From NCBI GenBank assembly GCA_031285165.1, contig JAITWR010000067.1, positions 1 through 35,051 of the forward strand: 35,051 nt of DNA, in the 5' to 3' direction. Shown one piece after another: positions 7,706 through 15,613 of this stretch. The position numbers and the translations under genes are program-made. Every line of letters begins with the position of its first letter. Within the stretch, counting starts at the first letter, position 1. The stretch comes from Novosphingobium sp. (GTDB taxonomy: Bacteria; Pseudomonadota; Alphaproteobacteria; Sphingomonadales; Sphingomonadaceae). Below the pieces are notes generated by a model. That model ran no database searches, had not been told where the DNA came from, and saw nothing but the letters and a program-made list of their open reading frames with translations.

Positions 7706-10700
7706 CTACCATTTGATGCGGGCGCCGATGCGGGTGTGCAGTTCGCGGGAAGCCCAGAGGTTAGCGAGGCTGGTGTCGAAAGTGACCTCGCCATACAGCG
7801 CTACCTTCCCGTCGTGCCAACTGCTGATGTGGCCGATGCCGAGTCCGCCCCATAGCCGGTCCTGACGGTTGGCAAACCGGACCGGATTGGCGCCGTCGGC
7901 ATCGGACACCGTCACTTTCGCTCCGTCGAGGAATTCGTAAGTGAGGCTCGGCACGATGTAGAAGTGCGCGGTGCGGCGCCGGCCTTCGGTATCGGTGCCG
8001 CTGCTCTCATGGTCGAGCGCGAGGCCGAGCCGGCCGCGCAGGCTTTCTCCCCTGCCGCCCGAGACACGCGCGCCGAACGCATCGTCGAAAGCGGCGAAAG
8101 TGACGCGCGACCAGACCAGTTGCACCTGCGGGGTCAGTTTGAAGCCGTGGCCCATCCCGTTCTGCCACCCGGCCTCGAGCGAAGCGGCAAGCCCGTGGCC
8201 CTTGATGTTATCGGCCATGGTCCTGCCCGCAGTATGCGAGACGAGATCGCCCGTGTACCAATCGACGGCAGCTTGCGCATCTGCATAGAAGCCATTGGCG
8301 CCATACCAGGTCAGCGTCGCGCCGAGGCCGTAGCCATCAGTGCGGATCCGCCCCGTGCCCTCGGCCGAACCTATGTCCGAGCGGTCGATGGCATAGCGGC
8401 CATTGATCCCGCCGACGAGCATCGCGCCGCCGGTGTCGTCGATCAGGCTGAAGTCGGCGCCGAGATTGAACGTATAGCCGTCCCGCTCGCGCGTCGTGCC
8501 GGTGGTCGAGCGGTCCGGGCGGAACCGGCCGAAAGCGCCGTCGAAGCGCCCCCATACGCCGCCGGTCCGCGCCGGGCCGGCCGCGCCGTCGGCCCAGGCG
8601 CGATAGCCCACCCGCTGACGCAGGGTTGGCAGGCCGTTCATCCCCAGCAGCACCGCCCCATAGCTCTCGTAAAGCGGTGTGCCGGGATTGAACAGCGGTT
8701 CCGGCCCTTCCGGCCCTTGCGGTCCTTCCGGTCCTTCCGGTCCTTCCGGGTCGGTCAGTGCGGAGCGCAGATACCAGTCTCCATCCGCGGGATCGGCCTT
8801 GCCGCCCTGGTCGAGCGTATAGGCATAGGCGCCGCCGACCACTGCCGGCCGGCCCGTGCTCGTCGTGAAATCGCCGACGAGTACGAACGTGCCGTCCGAC
8901 GTGCCTGCCACATCGATCACTTTGATGCCGTTATCGGTCTGCGCCCCGAGGCCGCCGGCGTTCACCACTTTCACCAGGCTGGTGCCGGTACTGTTGCCGA
9001 CGATCCGCAACAGGTCGGTCGCAGAGCCGTCATCCCCCAATCGCGTGTTGAACACGATCGTTCCGCCCAGGCCGACATAGTCGCCCGCGACCGTCAGCAC
9101 CGTTCCCGGCGCCGTGCCGGCCCCCATCGAGACGAGACCCGCATTGCCGAGGCCCGCGACGGTCTGGCTGAAGCCGTTGAGGTCGAGCGTGCCGGGGCCG
9201 GCCACCGTCACTGCCGAGTTCGGGCTGAAAGTGTCGGCAGTGCCCGCTTGCAACATGCCCGCCGAGATCGTCGTGCCGCCTGTGTAGCTGTTATCGCCGA
9301 CGAATACCGTCGTTCCCGCTTGTACCAGGACATGCCCCGGACCGCTGACGCTTGCGGCAAAAATATAGCCGCCGCTCGCATCCGTATGATTGAAATTGAT
9401 CCGGCTGTCGGCCCGCATCAGCTCGATGCTGCGCGTCTCGATGAAGCCGGGAGCGACGGCAACCTGCCCGGGCGCCGCGCCGACGTTGATCATGGCCAGC
9501 CCGCCATTGCCGGCGCATATGTCGGCAATGCAGGGGGTCAGGCCATTGGGCGCCCCGGCATTGGTCGTCTTCAGAGTGCCGCCATCGGCTACGGTCAGGG
9601 TGCCCGAGGCTTCGTTGAACACGGCCATGTCGAGAGTCTGGACTTCCCAGGTCGAATCCCGGCCGGTAATCAGAACCTGGCCGACTGCGGGATCGAGCTT
9701 CGCAATCCCGTTCAGGCCGATATAGCTGTCGAACGTGCTGGCGACATGCCCCCCGTTGCGGATGGTCAGCGTGGCGTCGCCGCCATAGCCGACCACCAGC
9801 CCCGTGTGATTGACCCAGGACGATGCCGCGCCATCGACCAGAACGATGCCGTTCGCCTTGACATTGGCGGACGGGGAACCATCGAAGCCGAGGTAGTCAT
9901 AGTCATAGAGGGCCGCGCCCGTTTCGAGCCTGCCGCCGTCGAGAATCTCCAGCGTGCCGGTTCCCTCGATGCCGACCGTGATTCCGGGTGTCGAGATCAC
10001 CGTCGATCCTGCGCCCGTAACGGTCAGCCTGCCGGTGCCATGGGTTCCGTCGGCCAGCCCGATTCCCTTGTTGGTGTCCGAGTTATGGCCATCCGTCAGA
10101 TTGAGCTTGCCGCCACCGCTGACGGTCACTTCGGCAAAGCCGCCGGAACCGCTGGCGGGATTGGAAACGGACGTGCCCACGCCGCCGATGATAATCGATC
10201 CGAAGGCATTCCACGTCGAGGCATCGCCGTCGATCAGGATGGTGGACGTGCCGACAGGGTGGTATCCGATGATGCTGTCGGTGCCGGTGTTCGTGGTCAG
10301 GGTGCCGCCATTGGTGATGGCGACATGGCCGACGCCGCCAAGGCCGGGGCTGGCAACGCCGCTGTTGTTCCCGCCGACGGCAAAGGCGCCATTGAGAGTT
10401 ACCCTGCCGCCATCGATATTCAGCTTGCCGGTCCCCGCAGTTCCGACTCTCAGATAGCCGGCAAGGGCAAGGGAGGCGCCCGGATCGATCGTCAGGGTGC
10501 CGGAAGTTCCGGGCATGACTCCGGTCGTGGCCGCCGTTCCGAGCGCAAGGTTGGCCAGCGAAACGGAACCCGAGCCGATTACCGCGGTGCCTGCGCTCGC
10601 CGCGCCGGCCGAGGTGGTGCCGATATTGACAGTGCCGGACACCGGCGGCGCGCTGCCGCCCGGCACCCAGTTTCCGGCTTCGAACCAATCGGTCGATGCC

Positions 10701-10837
10701 GCGTCGGCAGACCATGCCGCCGTCTGCGCCCGTACCGGCGCTGCCACGGGCAGGGCGGCCAGAAAACCGAGCAGGGTCGTCGAACCGAGCAGCGCGCAAC
10801 GGCGCGCCCGGACGGAACTCGTCAGCTTGAATATCAT
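7706..10837 (-). CDS. Autotransporter AT1 with beta-helix/PATR passenger and collagen-like linker
   Basis: A type Va secreted surface protein of 1043 residues. Order: signal peptide (about 1-38, AAPVRAQT), a long Gly/Thr/Ser-rich passenger of repeated GTGTL-x-I-x-x-GG units predicted to form a beta-helix, a PATR-type motif (SYTGGTTISAGMLQAG), a shared linker (GGKADPADGDWYLRS), five to six G-P-E triplets, then the autotransporter barrel (about 715-1043) ending in the outer-membrane signature IGARIKW. GAGGA lies 8 bases before ATG 10837, so I prefer it to the GTG/ATG pair ten codons upstream. Barrel and linker closely match AT2 at 16492. Adhesion or biofilm roles are only a guess. The divergent LysR gene may control it. 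Confidence 0.93.
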   Translation of the reverse strand: MIFKLTSSVRARRCALLGSTTLLGFLAALPVAAPVRAQTAAWSADAASTDWFEAGNWVPGGSAPPVSGTVNIGTTSAGAASAGTAVIGSGSVSLANLALGTAATTGVMPGTSGTLTIDPGASLALAGYLRVGTAGTGKLNIDGGRVTLNGAFAVGGNNSGVASPGLGGVGHVAITNGGTLTTNTGTDSIIGYHPVGTSTILIDGDASTWNAFGSIIIGGVGTSVSNPASGSGGFAEVTVSGGGKLNLTDGHNSDTNKGIGLADGTHGTGRLTVTGAGSTVISTPGITVGIEGTGTLEILDGGRLETGAALYDYDYLGFDGSPSANVKANGIVLVDGAASSWVNHTGLVVGYGGDATLTIRNGGHVASTFDSYIGLNGIAKLDPAVGQVLITGRDSTWEVQTLDMAVFNEASGTLTVADGGTLKTTNAGAPNGLTPCIADICAGNGGLAMINVGAAPGQVAVAPGFIETRSIELMRADSRINFNHTDASGGYIFAASVSGPGHVLVQAGTTVFVGDNSYTGGTTISAGMLQAGTADTFSPNSAVTVAGPGTLDLNGFSQTVAGLGNAGLVSMGAGTAPGTVLTVAGDYVGLGGTIVFNTRLGDDGSATDLLRIVGNSTGTSLVKVVNAGGLGAQTDNGIKVIDVAGTSDGTFVLVGDFTTSTGRPAVVGGAYAYTLDQGGKADPADGDWYLRSALTDPEGPEGPEGPQGPEGPEPLFNPGTPLYESYGAVLLGMNGLPTLRQRVGYRAWADGAAGPARTGGVWGRFDGAFGRFRPDRSTTGTTRERDGYTFNLGADFSLIDDTGGAMLVGGINGRYAIDRSDIGSAEGTGRIRTDGYGLGATLTWYGANGFYADAQAAVDWYTGDLVSHTAGRTMADNIKGHGLAASLEAGWQNGMGHGFKLTPQVQLVWSRVTFAAFDDAFGARVSGGRGESLRGRLGLALDHESSGTDTEGRRRTAHFYIVPSLTYEFLDGAKVTVSDADGANPVRFANRQDRLWGGLGIGHISSWHDGKVALYGEVTFDTSLANLWASRELHTRIGARIKW
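8700..8752 (-). repeat. 9-bp tandem repeats encoding Gly-Pro-Glu triplets
   Basis: On the minus strand the frame reads CCG GAA GGA three times, then CCG CAA GGG, CCG GAA GGG and CCG GAA, giving a collagen-like (G-P-E)n stretch. It joins the passenger to the barrel of AT1. The 9-bp unit keeps frame on gain or loss, so its length can vary. At the same place AT2 has a Gly/Asp/Asn-rich stretch instead. Confidence 0.85.
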
Positions 10838-10982
10838 ATACCATGTCCTCGTTCGGACGGGCATCACGGATCATCCGCGAATGAAACCGGAGCTTTCGCC
10901 GCAGGGAAGGGGAAGGCGGGCAGACGCTCGCGCCCGCTCTTTCGAGGCCCCTGTAGATTATTATGTACAGAGCGATAATTCC

Positions 10983-10999
10983 GTGATTTGGAAAATCAC
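10983..10999. promoter_or_regulatory. Candidate LysR operator: perfect 7-3-7 dyad
   Basis: GTGATTTGGAAAATCAC is a perfect inverted repeat with a 3-base centre in the AT-rich strip (about 10955-11007) between the divergent AT1 and LysR genes. It lies nine bases before the LysR ribosome site AGGAG (11008-11012). LysR regulators normally bind such dyads in divergent intergenic DNA; binding here is inferred. Confidence 0.45.
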
Positions 11000-11020
11000 T
11001 TATAACCAGGAGTGTTAAAT

Positions 11021-11929
11021 ATGTCGGACCGGCTGACAGGCATGGAGGTGTTCGCACGGGCCATCCGGCAGGGCGGCCTTTCGGCTGCCGCACGCGAGAT
11101 GGGCATGTCGCCCACCATGGCCGCGCGTCACCTCAATGCGCTGGAAGCGCGGCTCGGCACGACGCTCGTAAACCGCAGCACACGCCGGCTCGTCCTGACC
11201 GATGCCGGTGCCGAATATCTCGACAGGGTCGAATGTATTCTCGACGATATCGCACGGGCCGATGCAGATGCGTCGGCACAGTCGAAGGCGATAGAGGGAT
11301 TGCTGCGCGTCAGCGTCCCTGCCGATTTCGGCGTCATGTACATCGCCGCGCTGGCCGCCGAATTCCACAGGCTCCACCCCCGCGTCACGATCGAACTGGG
11401 GCTCAACAACCGTTATGTCGACCTGCTGGAAGGGCGGTGGGACATGGCGATCCGTATCGGGCATCTAGCCGACAGCAGCCTGCGTGCCCGGCGGCTCGTG
11501 TCGGTGCGCAATACGATTTGCGCATCGCCGGATTATCTGGCCGAACGCGGTATTCCGCAAACGGTGAAGGATCTGACGGCCCACAACTGTCTGGGCTACA
11601 CGCTGGACATGCTCACTGAAACCTCGATATGGGCCTTCGACCGGGATGGCAGCCGGCAGGTTGCGGTGCGTGGAACGCTGCACGCCGACAACGGCGGGGC
11701 CCTGGTCCAGGCTGCCATTGCGGGGGAAGGGCTGGTGTACGGGCCGCGCTTCATCGCCGCCCCGGCAATCGCAACGGGCGCACTTGTCGAAGTACGGATC
11801 GACGCGGAATATATGGATCTGGGTGCGATCTACGCCGTAACGCACCCGACCCGCCAGCCGGCCGCGAAAACGCGGGCCTGGCTCGACTTTCTCATCGCAG
11901 CCGTTCCCCCGCTCGCGGCGGAATGGTGA
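11021..11929 (+). CDS. LysR-family transcriptional regulator
   Basis: A 302-residue cytoplasmic regulator. Residues 3-62 hold the winged helix-turn-helix (LSAAAREMGMSPTMAARHLNALEARLGTTLVNR is the usual LysR pattern), then a linker helix, then the two-lobed effector domain (about 88-295; LLRVSVPADFG, DMAIRIG, GEGLVYGP). ATG 11021 has AGGAG nine bases upstream; a GTG three codons earlier is less likely. Divergent from the autotransporter AT1, with a perfect dyad between them, so AT1 is its likeliest target. The effector is unknown. Confidence 0.93.
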   Translation: MSDRLTGMEVFARAIRQGGLSAAAREMGMSPTMAARHLNALEARLGTTLVNRSTRRLVLTDAGAEYLDRVECILDDIARADADASAQSKAIEGLLRVSVPADFGVMYIAALAAEFHRLHPRVTIELGLNNRYVDLLEGRWDMAIRIGHLADSSLRARRLVSVRNTICASPDYLAERGIPQTVKDLTAHNCLGYTLDMLTETSIWAFDRDGSRQVAVRGTLHADNGGALVQAAIAGEGLVYGPRFIAAPAIATGALVEVRIDAEYMDLGAIYAVTHPTRQPAAKTRAWLDFLIAAVPPLAAEW

Positions 11930-11953
11930 GACGGACTGCGCCCGGCCGCCCGG

Positions 11954-11997
11954 GCGCGGGTGAGTCAGCGGCCGTGCTGGCCGCCCGACACCCGCGC
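11954..11997. terminator. Long bipartite hairpin between convergent genes
   Basis: GCGCGGGTG (11954-11962) pairs with CACCCGCGC (11989-11997); inside it GCGGCC (11968-11973) pairs with GGCCGC (11979-11984). It sits between the convergent LysR and GntR genes with no clear T-run on either side, so it may be a weak two-way terminator or a 3'-end stabiliser. Confidence 0.5.
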
Positions 11998-11999
11998 TG

Positions 12000-12866
12000 T
12001 CATGCGCCTTTCCCTGTCAGGAGCCTGCCGAGATCGGCTTCCTCGTAGTTTTTCGTATCGTCGAAGCGGAGCGTGCCCCTGATGTGATTGAGGCGCTCCT
12101 CGAATTCCGCCACCGCTTCCTCGGGATTGTGATCCAGAATGGCATCGATCAGGCCGCGCTGGAATGCGACATACCAGGGCGGTGGAGGAAACTCACCATA
12201 GGCCTTGAGCGACAGCGTTTCGAGAACGACGGTGCGCGAAACCAGATCGGTGAGCAGGGGAGCGTCATAGAGCGCCGCCAGCAGGATGAGGAATTCGACG
12301 CCGAGCAGATGGGCGCCGATGCGGTCGTCCGCTTCGTCTGCCGCGGTCTGGGCCGCGAAATGCAGATCGATCGCCTTGTTCTGCGCCGGTGAGAAGGTGT
12401 AGGATGGCGCACAAAGCGCGCGAATGATATGGACCATGGTGAGGCCCAGCACTTCGAACGCAATCAGCGCATCCTCGGGTGACGGTTCGAGCACATGCGC
12501 CGTCTTGTTGACGGGCGTGGCAATGCAGCCTTCCGTCGCCATGTGTTCGAGGACGCTGCGAACGACCGTGCGGCTGACGCCGAATATCGTCTCAAGCTCG
12601 CTTTCGCCGAGTTTGGCGCCGGTCTTCATCCGGCCATCGGCGATCGGCCGCCACAGGCTGTTGTAGATCGACGCCTTGGTTCCCGTCAGCGGTGCGATTT
12701 TCAACTTGTCCGCGGGGAATGTACGCAAGGCTGGGGACAGGTGCCGGTCGGCGGCCGATCCTTTCACCTGCCCGGCTGCGGCCTGGCGTTTCCGGCCGGT
12801 CCCGGCTTTCCGGCCCTGCCGGCCGCCGCGGGCATTACGCACCGCGTTTTCATCGTTGTCCGGCAT
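12000..12866 (-). CDS. GntR-family (FCD-type) transcriptional regulator
   Basis: A 288-residue DNA-binding protein. The first 55 or so residues are a basic, Gly/Arg/Ala-rich tail that I would call disordered. A winged helix (about 60-130: IYNSLWRPIADGRMKTGAKLG, then ESELETIFGVSRTVVRSVLE) matches the GntR pattern, and residues about 140-270 form an all-helical FCD-like domain. The metal-binding histidines usual in FCD domains are not evident (VEFLILLAA replaces the D-x-x-F-H pattern), so it may use a non-metal effector. ATG 12866 follows GAGGAG with 7-base spacing. Its target is unknown; the sensor kinase gene lies 78 bases upstream on the same strand. Confidence 0.9.
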   Translation of the reverse strand: MPDNDENAVRNARGGRQGRKAGTGRKRQAAAGQVKGSAADRHLSPALRTFPADKLKIAPLTGTKASIYNSLWRPIADGRMKTGAKLGESELETIFGVSRTVVRSVLEHMATEGCIATPVNKTAHVLEPSPEDALIAFEVLGLTMVHIIRALCAPSYTFSPAQNKAIDLHFAAQTAADEADDRIGAHLLGVEFLILLAALYDAPLLTDLVSRTVVLETLSLKAYGEFPPPPWYVAFQRGLIDAILDHNPEEAVAEFEERLNHIRGTLRFDDTKNYEEADLGRLLTGKGA

Positions 12867-12944
12867 TGCTTTACTCCTCTATTCCTCTGGCGTTCGTGGC
12901 AACTGCTTCCGGTGGAACGCCACGAATATTCGGTCGGTTCCCGG

Positions 12945-13973
12945 TCAGGACAGCAGCACGGCATGGTCCGCACCGGGCTGGACGCGATGCACGGTGCTGC
13001 CGGGGGCAGCGATTGCCGGCGTTTCGGGCGGCAGATGCAATCGGCAGACGAGCCCTCCGGGCGGCCACTCCAGTTGCGTGCGGCCGCCGGTTCCCGCCAG
13101 AACCTGCGCGAGCAGGCGCATGCCGAGCCCCTGGCTGTCGGACTGCACGACGGGAGGCCCGCCATCTTCCTGCCAGAGAATGCTGCGTGCGCCGCTGCCG
13201 TCGCGTACCCAGCTTACATCCAGCCGTCCGGTCGGCAGGCTCAGGGCGCCATATTTCGCCGCATTCGTCGCCAGCTCATGAATCGCCATCGCGACCGCCT
13301 GGGCTTCGGCCGGATCGAGCGACAGCCTTGGGCCGGACACGCGCACGCGTCCCAGATCCTCAAGCCCATAGGGCCGCAGCTCGTCTTCGATCAATGTCCC
13401 CAGGTCCGCTCCCTGCCATCGCGTATTGGCGAGAAGCTTGTGTACGCGCGACAGGGCATGGATGCGTCCGCGCACATCGCGCTGGAACCTGGCAGCCTCG
13501 GCGCCATCGGCCCGGGTCAGGCTGACCACGCTTTGCACGACGGCAAGGAGGTTTTTACCGCGGTGATCGACTTCGGACATGAGGAAGCGGAGGTGTTCCT
13601 CCGTCTCCTTGCGCTCCTGCGCCCGCGCCAGCACCGCGCTGCGATACCGGGTTGCCAGCAGCAGAACGAGCAGGATGGCGAATGTCGTGATGACAAGGCT
13701 TGCAGCGTGAGTCGGATCATGCGGCGCCAGGGTGAAGCGGGGCGGGACGAAAAAATAGTCGGTCGCCAGCATCCCGACGACCAGCGCGACCAGCCCGCCG
13801 CGGCCGCCGGCGATCAGGGTCGCCAGCAGGACGGCCGGATATACGAATGGATAGGGCACCATGTCCGGGGCGATAAGATCGAGCAGCCACCGCAGGGCGA
13901 TTGCCGCGGCAGCGCATGCGAAGCCCACCAGCGTAGCGTGAAGCAGTGTAGAATCCGCTGAATACCGCGTCAT
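12945..13973 (-). CDS. Membrane sensor histidine kinase, HWE type
   Basis: A 342-residue kinase. Residues about 10-108 contain hydrophobic segments with the signature YPAVLLATLIAGGRGGL ... FFVPP of the DUF4118/KdpD-like membrane module. A short helix leads to the dimerisation domain with phospho-acceptor H137 in EVDHRGKNLLAVVQ. The ATPase domain has the HWE features: H232-E233 and N237 (IHELATNAAKYGALS) and W267-x-E269. A G-rich motif (SQGLGMRLL) follows. No PAS domain or response regulator gene is adjacent; HWE kinases often feed the alphaproteobacterial general stress response through PhyR, but that link is not shown here. Start ATG 13973 has GGAG about nine bases upstream. Confidence 0.92.
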   Translation of the reverse strand: MTRYSADSTLLHATLVGFACAAAAIALRWLLDLIAPDMVPYPFVYPAVLLATLIAGGRGGLVALVVGMLATDYFFVPPRFTLAPHDPTHAASLVITTFAILLVLLLATRYRSAVLARAQERKETEEHLRFLMSEVDHRGKNLLAVVQSVVSLTRADGAEAARFQRDVRGRIHALSRVHKLLANTRWQGADLGTLIEDELRPYGLEDLGRVRVSGPRLSLDPAEAQAVAMAIHELATNAAKYGALSLPTGRLDVSWVRDGSGARSILWQEDGGPPVVQSDSQGLGMRLLAQVLAGTGGRTQLEWPPGGLVCRLHLPPETPAIAAPGSTVHRVQPGADHAVLLS

Positions 13974-14062
13974 GTGCGCGCACTCCGGGTGAGGGCTCCT
14001 CCTGGTTGCCGCTGAACCCGCAAAGCCCCCACGCTAATACAGCAAGACCGGCTACCGCCGCA

Positions 14063-14076
14063 TTGATCCGGGTCAA
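14063..14076. promoter_or_regulatory. FNR/FixK-type binding site
   Basis: TTGATCCGGGTCAA matches the FNR/FixK consensus TTGAT-N4-ATCAA with one change (G for A). Its centre (14069.5) is 61.5 bp from base 14131, the start predicted seven bases after a perfect TATAAT, which is the classical class I activator position. It also lies 90 bp upstream of the sensor kinase on the other strand. Family rule known; site inferred by eye. Confidence 0.6.
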
Positions 14077-14118
14077 TCAGGATATGCAATCACGTATTCC
14101 ATCCAATGTTATGACCCG

Positions 14119-14124
14119 TATAAT
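14119..14124 (+). promoter_or_regulatory. -10 element of the small-protein cluster promoter
   Basis: TATAAT is a perfect -10 hexamer. The hexamer 17 bases upstream (ATTCCA, 14096-14101) is a poor -35, as expected for an activator-dependent promoter. It would drive rightward transcription into the small genes from 14222 on. Confidence 0.5.
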
Positions 14125-14221
14125 CCGATTCTATTTGTTAGGGAAGTGGGAACGAATGTCCGGTTGATGCGTTTGGCATGGGATCGACGACATCGCGATT
14201 GCGCGAAGACAAGAGGCGGCG

Positions 14222-14311
14222 ATGAACCACGAGTTCCGCAATGAAGGCATGGCCCATGCGGCCGGCGGCATGGGCCGGCAAATCGGCCCGGCGCATGGAG
14301 CGCCGCAATGA
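14222..14311 (+). CDS. Possible 29-residue small protein, overlapping the next gene
   Basis: ATG 14222 opens a frame of 29 codons ending TGA 14309-14311. AGAGGCGG just upstream is a fair ribosome site. The stop overlaps the ATG of the following small gene (ATGA), typical of coupled translation. The product is rich in Gly, Ala, His and Met (NHEFRNEGMAHAAGGMGRQ), with no family I know. It may be a true small protein, a leader that couples translation, or chance. Confidence 0.35.
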   Translation: MNHEFRNEGMAHAAGGMGRQIGPAHGAPQ

Positions 14312-14553
14312 CGGCCGCGGCGAGGGCGGAAACAGCGCCGCCGGCCGGAATCAATCGGCACATCGATCGGCACATGGAAGATCGCTTCGGGCTCTCGCGC
14401 CTGTGGGGCCTGCTGCGGTTCCGCTGCCTGCCGTTCACGCACCGGTATCGGCCCGTTCGCTGGCAGGAACTGTGCGCGGACGGCGTGATCGGGATGGAAG
14501 CCCGGGTCTGCCAGCGCTGCCGCTGCGCGACGAAGGCGAAGAAAATCGTGTGA
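14308..14553 (+). CDS. Small CxxC protein, function unknown
   Basis: An 81-residue frame with GGAG seven bases before its ATG. The second half (about 27-77) has the look of a compact metal-binding domain: RFRCLPFTHRYRPVRWQEL, then ARVCQRCRCATKAKK. The spacing C ... H ... C-x-x-C-x-C resembles short zinc-ribbon proteins that recur in alphaproteobacteria (a C-x-x-x-x-H-x-W half followed by C-x-x-C-G); I cannot name the family. It starts inside the stop codon of the 29-residue frame and precedes the RcnB-like gene by 37 bases. Moderately sure it is real. Confidence 0.55.
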   Translation: MTAAARAETAPPAGINRHIDRHMEDRFGLSRLWGLLRFRCLPFTHRYRPVRWQELCADGVIGMEARVCQRCRCATKAKKIV

Positions 14554-14590
14554 TGACGATACGGACGTAAACTCGAACCGGAAAGTGACA

Positions 14591-15085
14591 ATGGGAATGA
14601 AGAAAGCTTCTGCTCTCACCGCAATCCTGATCCTGGCAGCGCCTGTCGTTGCCGAAGCCGGGGCAGCACCACAACCGGGCGCGGCAAACAGTCAGGCCAG
14701 TCCCGGCAGGCAGTCCGATCGCCGGCCCGGCACTACGCGGCCGCCGCAGCGCCCGAACGTCCGTCCGCCCCATGGCGGCTCCAACACCCACCGGCCGCCC
14801 GTGCGCCCGCCCCATCGCCCCGGTGCCGGCCGGCCGCCCAGCTTTCGCCCGATTCCGGGCGGGCCGTTCCGTTTCCCGCGCGGCTTCTCTTATCGGCGCT
14901 GGCACATCGGCCTGTTCCTGCCGAGCCTGTTCCTCTCTCCGAGCCACTTCTACAACCGCTATTTCGACCTCGGCCTCGGCGCGCCGCCGGCGGGATACCG
15001 CTGGGTCCGCTATGGCCCCGACCTGCTTCTGGTCCATGTGCGGACGCGGCGGATCGTGGATGTGATCTACGGCGCTTTCTATTGA
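14591..15085 (+). CDS. RcnB-like periplasmic protein
   Basis: A 164-residue exported protein. Residues 1-22 form a signal peptide (KKASALTAILILAAPVVAEA). Residues 25-100 are a low-complexity Pro/Arg/Gly/His stretch (repeats like RPPHRPG). The C-terminal 60 residues match the RcnB domain: GYRWVRYGPDLLLVHVRT followed by RRIVDVIYGAFY, close to the family's YRWVRxGxDxLLI ... VxxVIxGxF. RcnB of E. coli helps control nickel and cobalt levels in the periplasm, but most alphaproteobacterial relatives are untested, so metal homeostasis is only a possibility. GGAAAG (14580-14585) supports ATG 14591; ATG 14597 is two codons later. Confidence 0.82.
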   Translation: MGMKKASALTAILILAAPVVAEAGAAPQPGAANSQASPGRQSDRRPGTTRPPQRPNVRPPHGGSNTHRPPVRPPHRPGAGRPPSFRPIPGGPFRFPRGFSYRRWHIGLFLPSLFLSPSHFYNRYFDLGLGAPPAGYRWVRYGPDLLLVHVRTRRIVDVIYGAFY

Positions 15086-15092
15086 ACACGGG

Positions 15093-15121
15093 AATGCCGG
15101 CACAGCGGCTGTGCCGGCATT
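15093..15121. terminator. 13-bp perfect hairpin downstream of the RcnB-like gene
   Basis: AATGCCGGCACAG pairs fully with CTGTGCCGGCATT around a CGG loop, starting 7 bases after the stop codon. Only TT follows, so termination may be partial, letting some transcription reach the next gene. Confidence 0.6.
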
Positions 15122-15170
15122 TCGACCATCCAGTCCGCAGAAACCCGATTGAAACCGGAGGAGAAAAGCA

Positions 15171-15554
15171 ATGCGTACCCTGATCTGCCTGCTGGCCGCC
15201 GGCCTTGCCGCGGTTGCCGTTCCCGCCACCGCGCGACCGGCCCGCTGGACGACGATCGGCTCGACCACGATCCACACGGGCCGGCACAGCAGCACCATCC
15301 TTGTCCACAATCCGCGGGCCTTCCGCGAAATCCGCCTGTGTTCGCTGCGCAATTCGGTGAACCTGCACCGTTACACTGTCGAGTTCTCCCGCGGGGCGAC
15401 ACAATCGATCCCGGTACGCGGCCCGATGCGGCCCGATGGCTGCACGGCCAGCAGGGATCTGCACAGCCCCCCGCGCAGCATCAGAAGCGTGACGCTGCAT
15501 TTCCCGCGGTGGCACCAGCGCATCCTGCCGCACATCCGCGTCGAGGCGCGGTGA
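15171..15554 (+). CDS. Secreted protein, DUF2541-like
   Basis: A 127-residue protein with signal peptide (about 1-22, ending PATARP). The mature part has two cysteines (IRLCSLRNS and PDGCTASRD) and alternating beta-strand hydrophobicity: FREIRLCS, LHRYTVEFSRGATQSIPV, and RSIRSVTLHF at the end. The order recalls the DUF2541 family (E. coli YaaI), in which an I-x-L strand is followed by V-x-F-x-x-x-x-x-Q-S, but this is from memory and weak. Function unknown. GGAGGAG (15159-15165) precedes the ATG. Lies between two hairpins, so it may have its own mRNA. Confidence 0.78.
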   Translation: MRTLICLLAAGLAAVAVPATARPARWTTIGSTTIHTGRHSSTILVHNPRAFREIRLCSLRNSVNLHRYTVEFSRGATQSIPVRGPMRPDGCTASRDLHSPPRSIRSVTLHFPRWHQRILPHIRVEAR

Positions 15555-15613
15555 TCCGGCGAATGGCGGACCGGACGCCTGCGGGCGCCGGAATGCTGCC
15601 ATGAAACGTCTCG

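Noticed and set aside
7964..10978. Very long open frame (about 1004 codons) antisense to AT1
   Set aside because: It is the mirror of a GC-rich, repeat-coded gene; the translation has no recognisable domain, signal peptide or ribosome site, while the minus strand reads as a full autotransporter.
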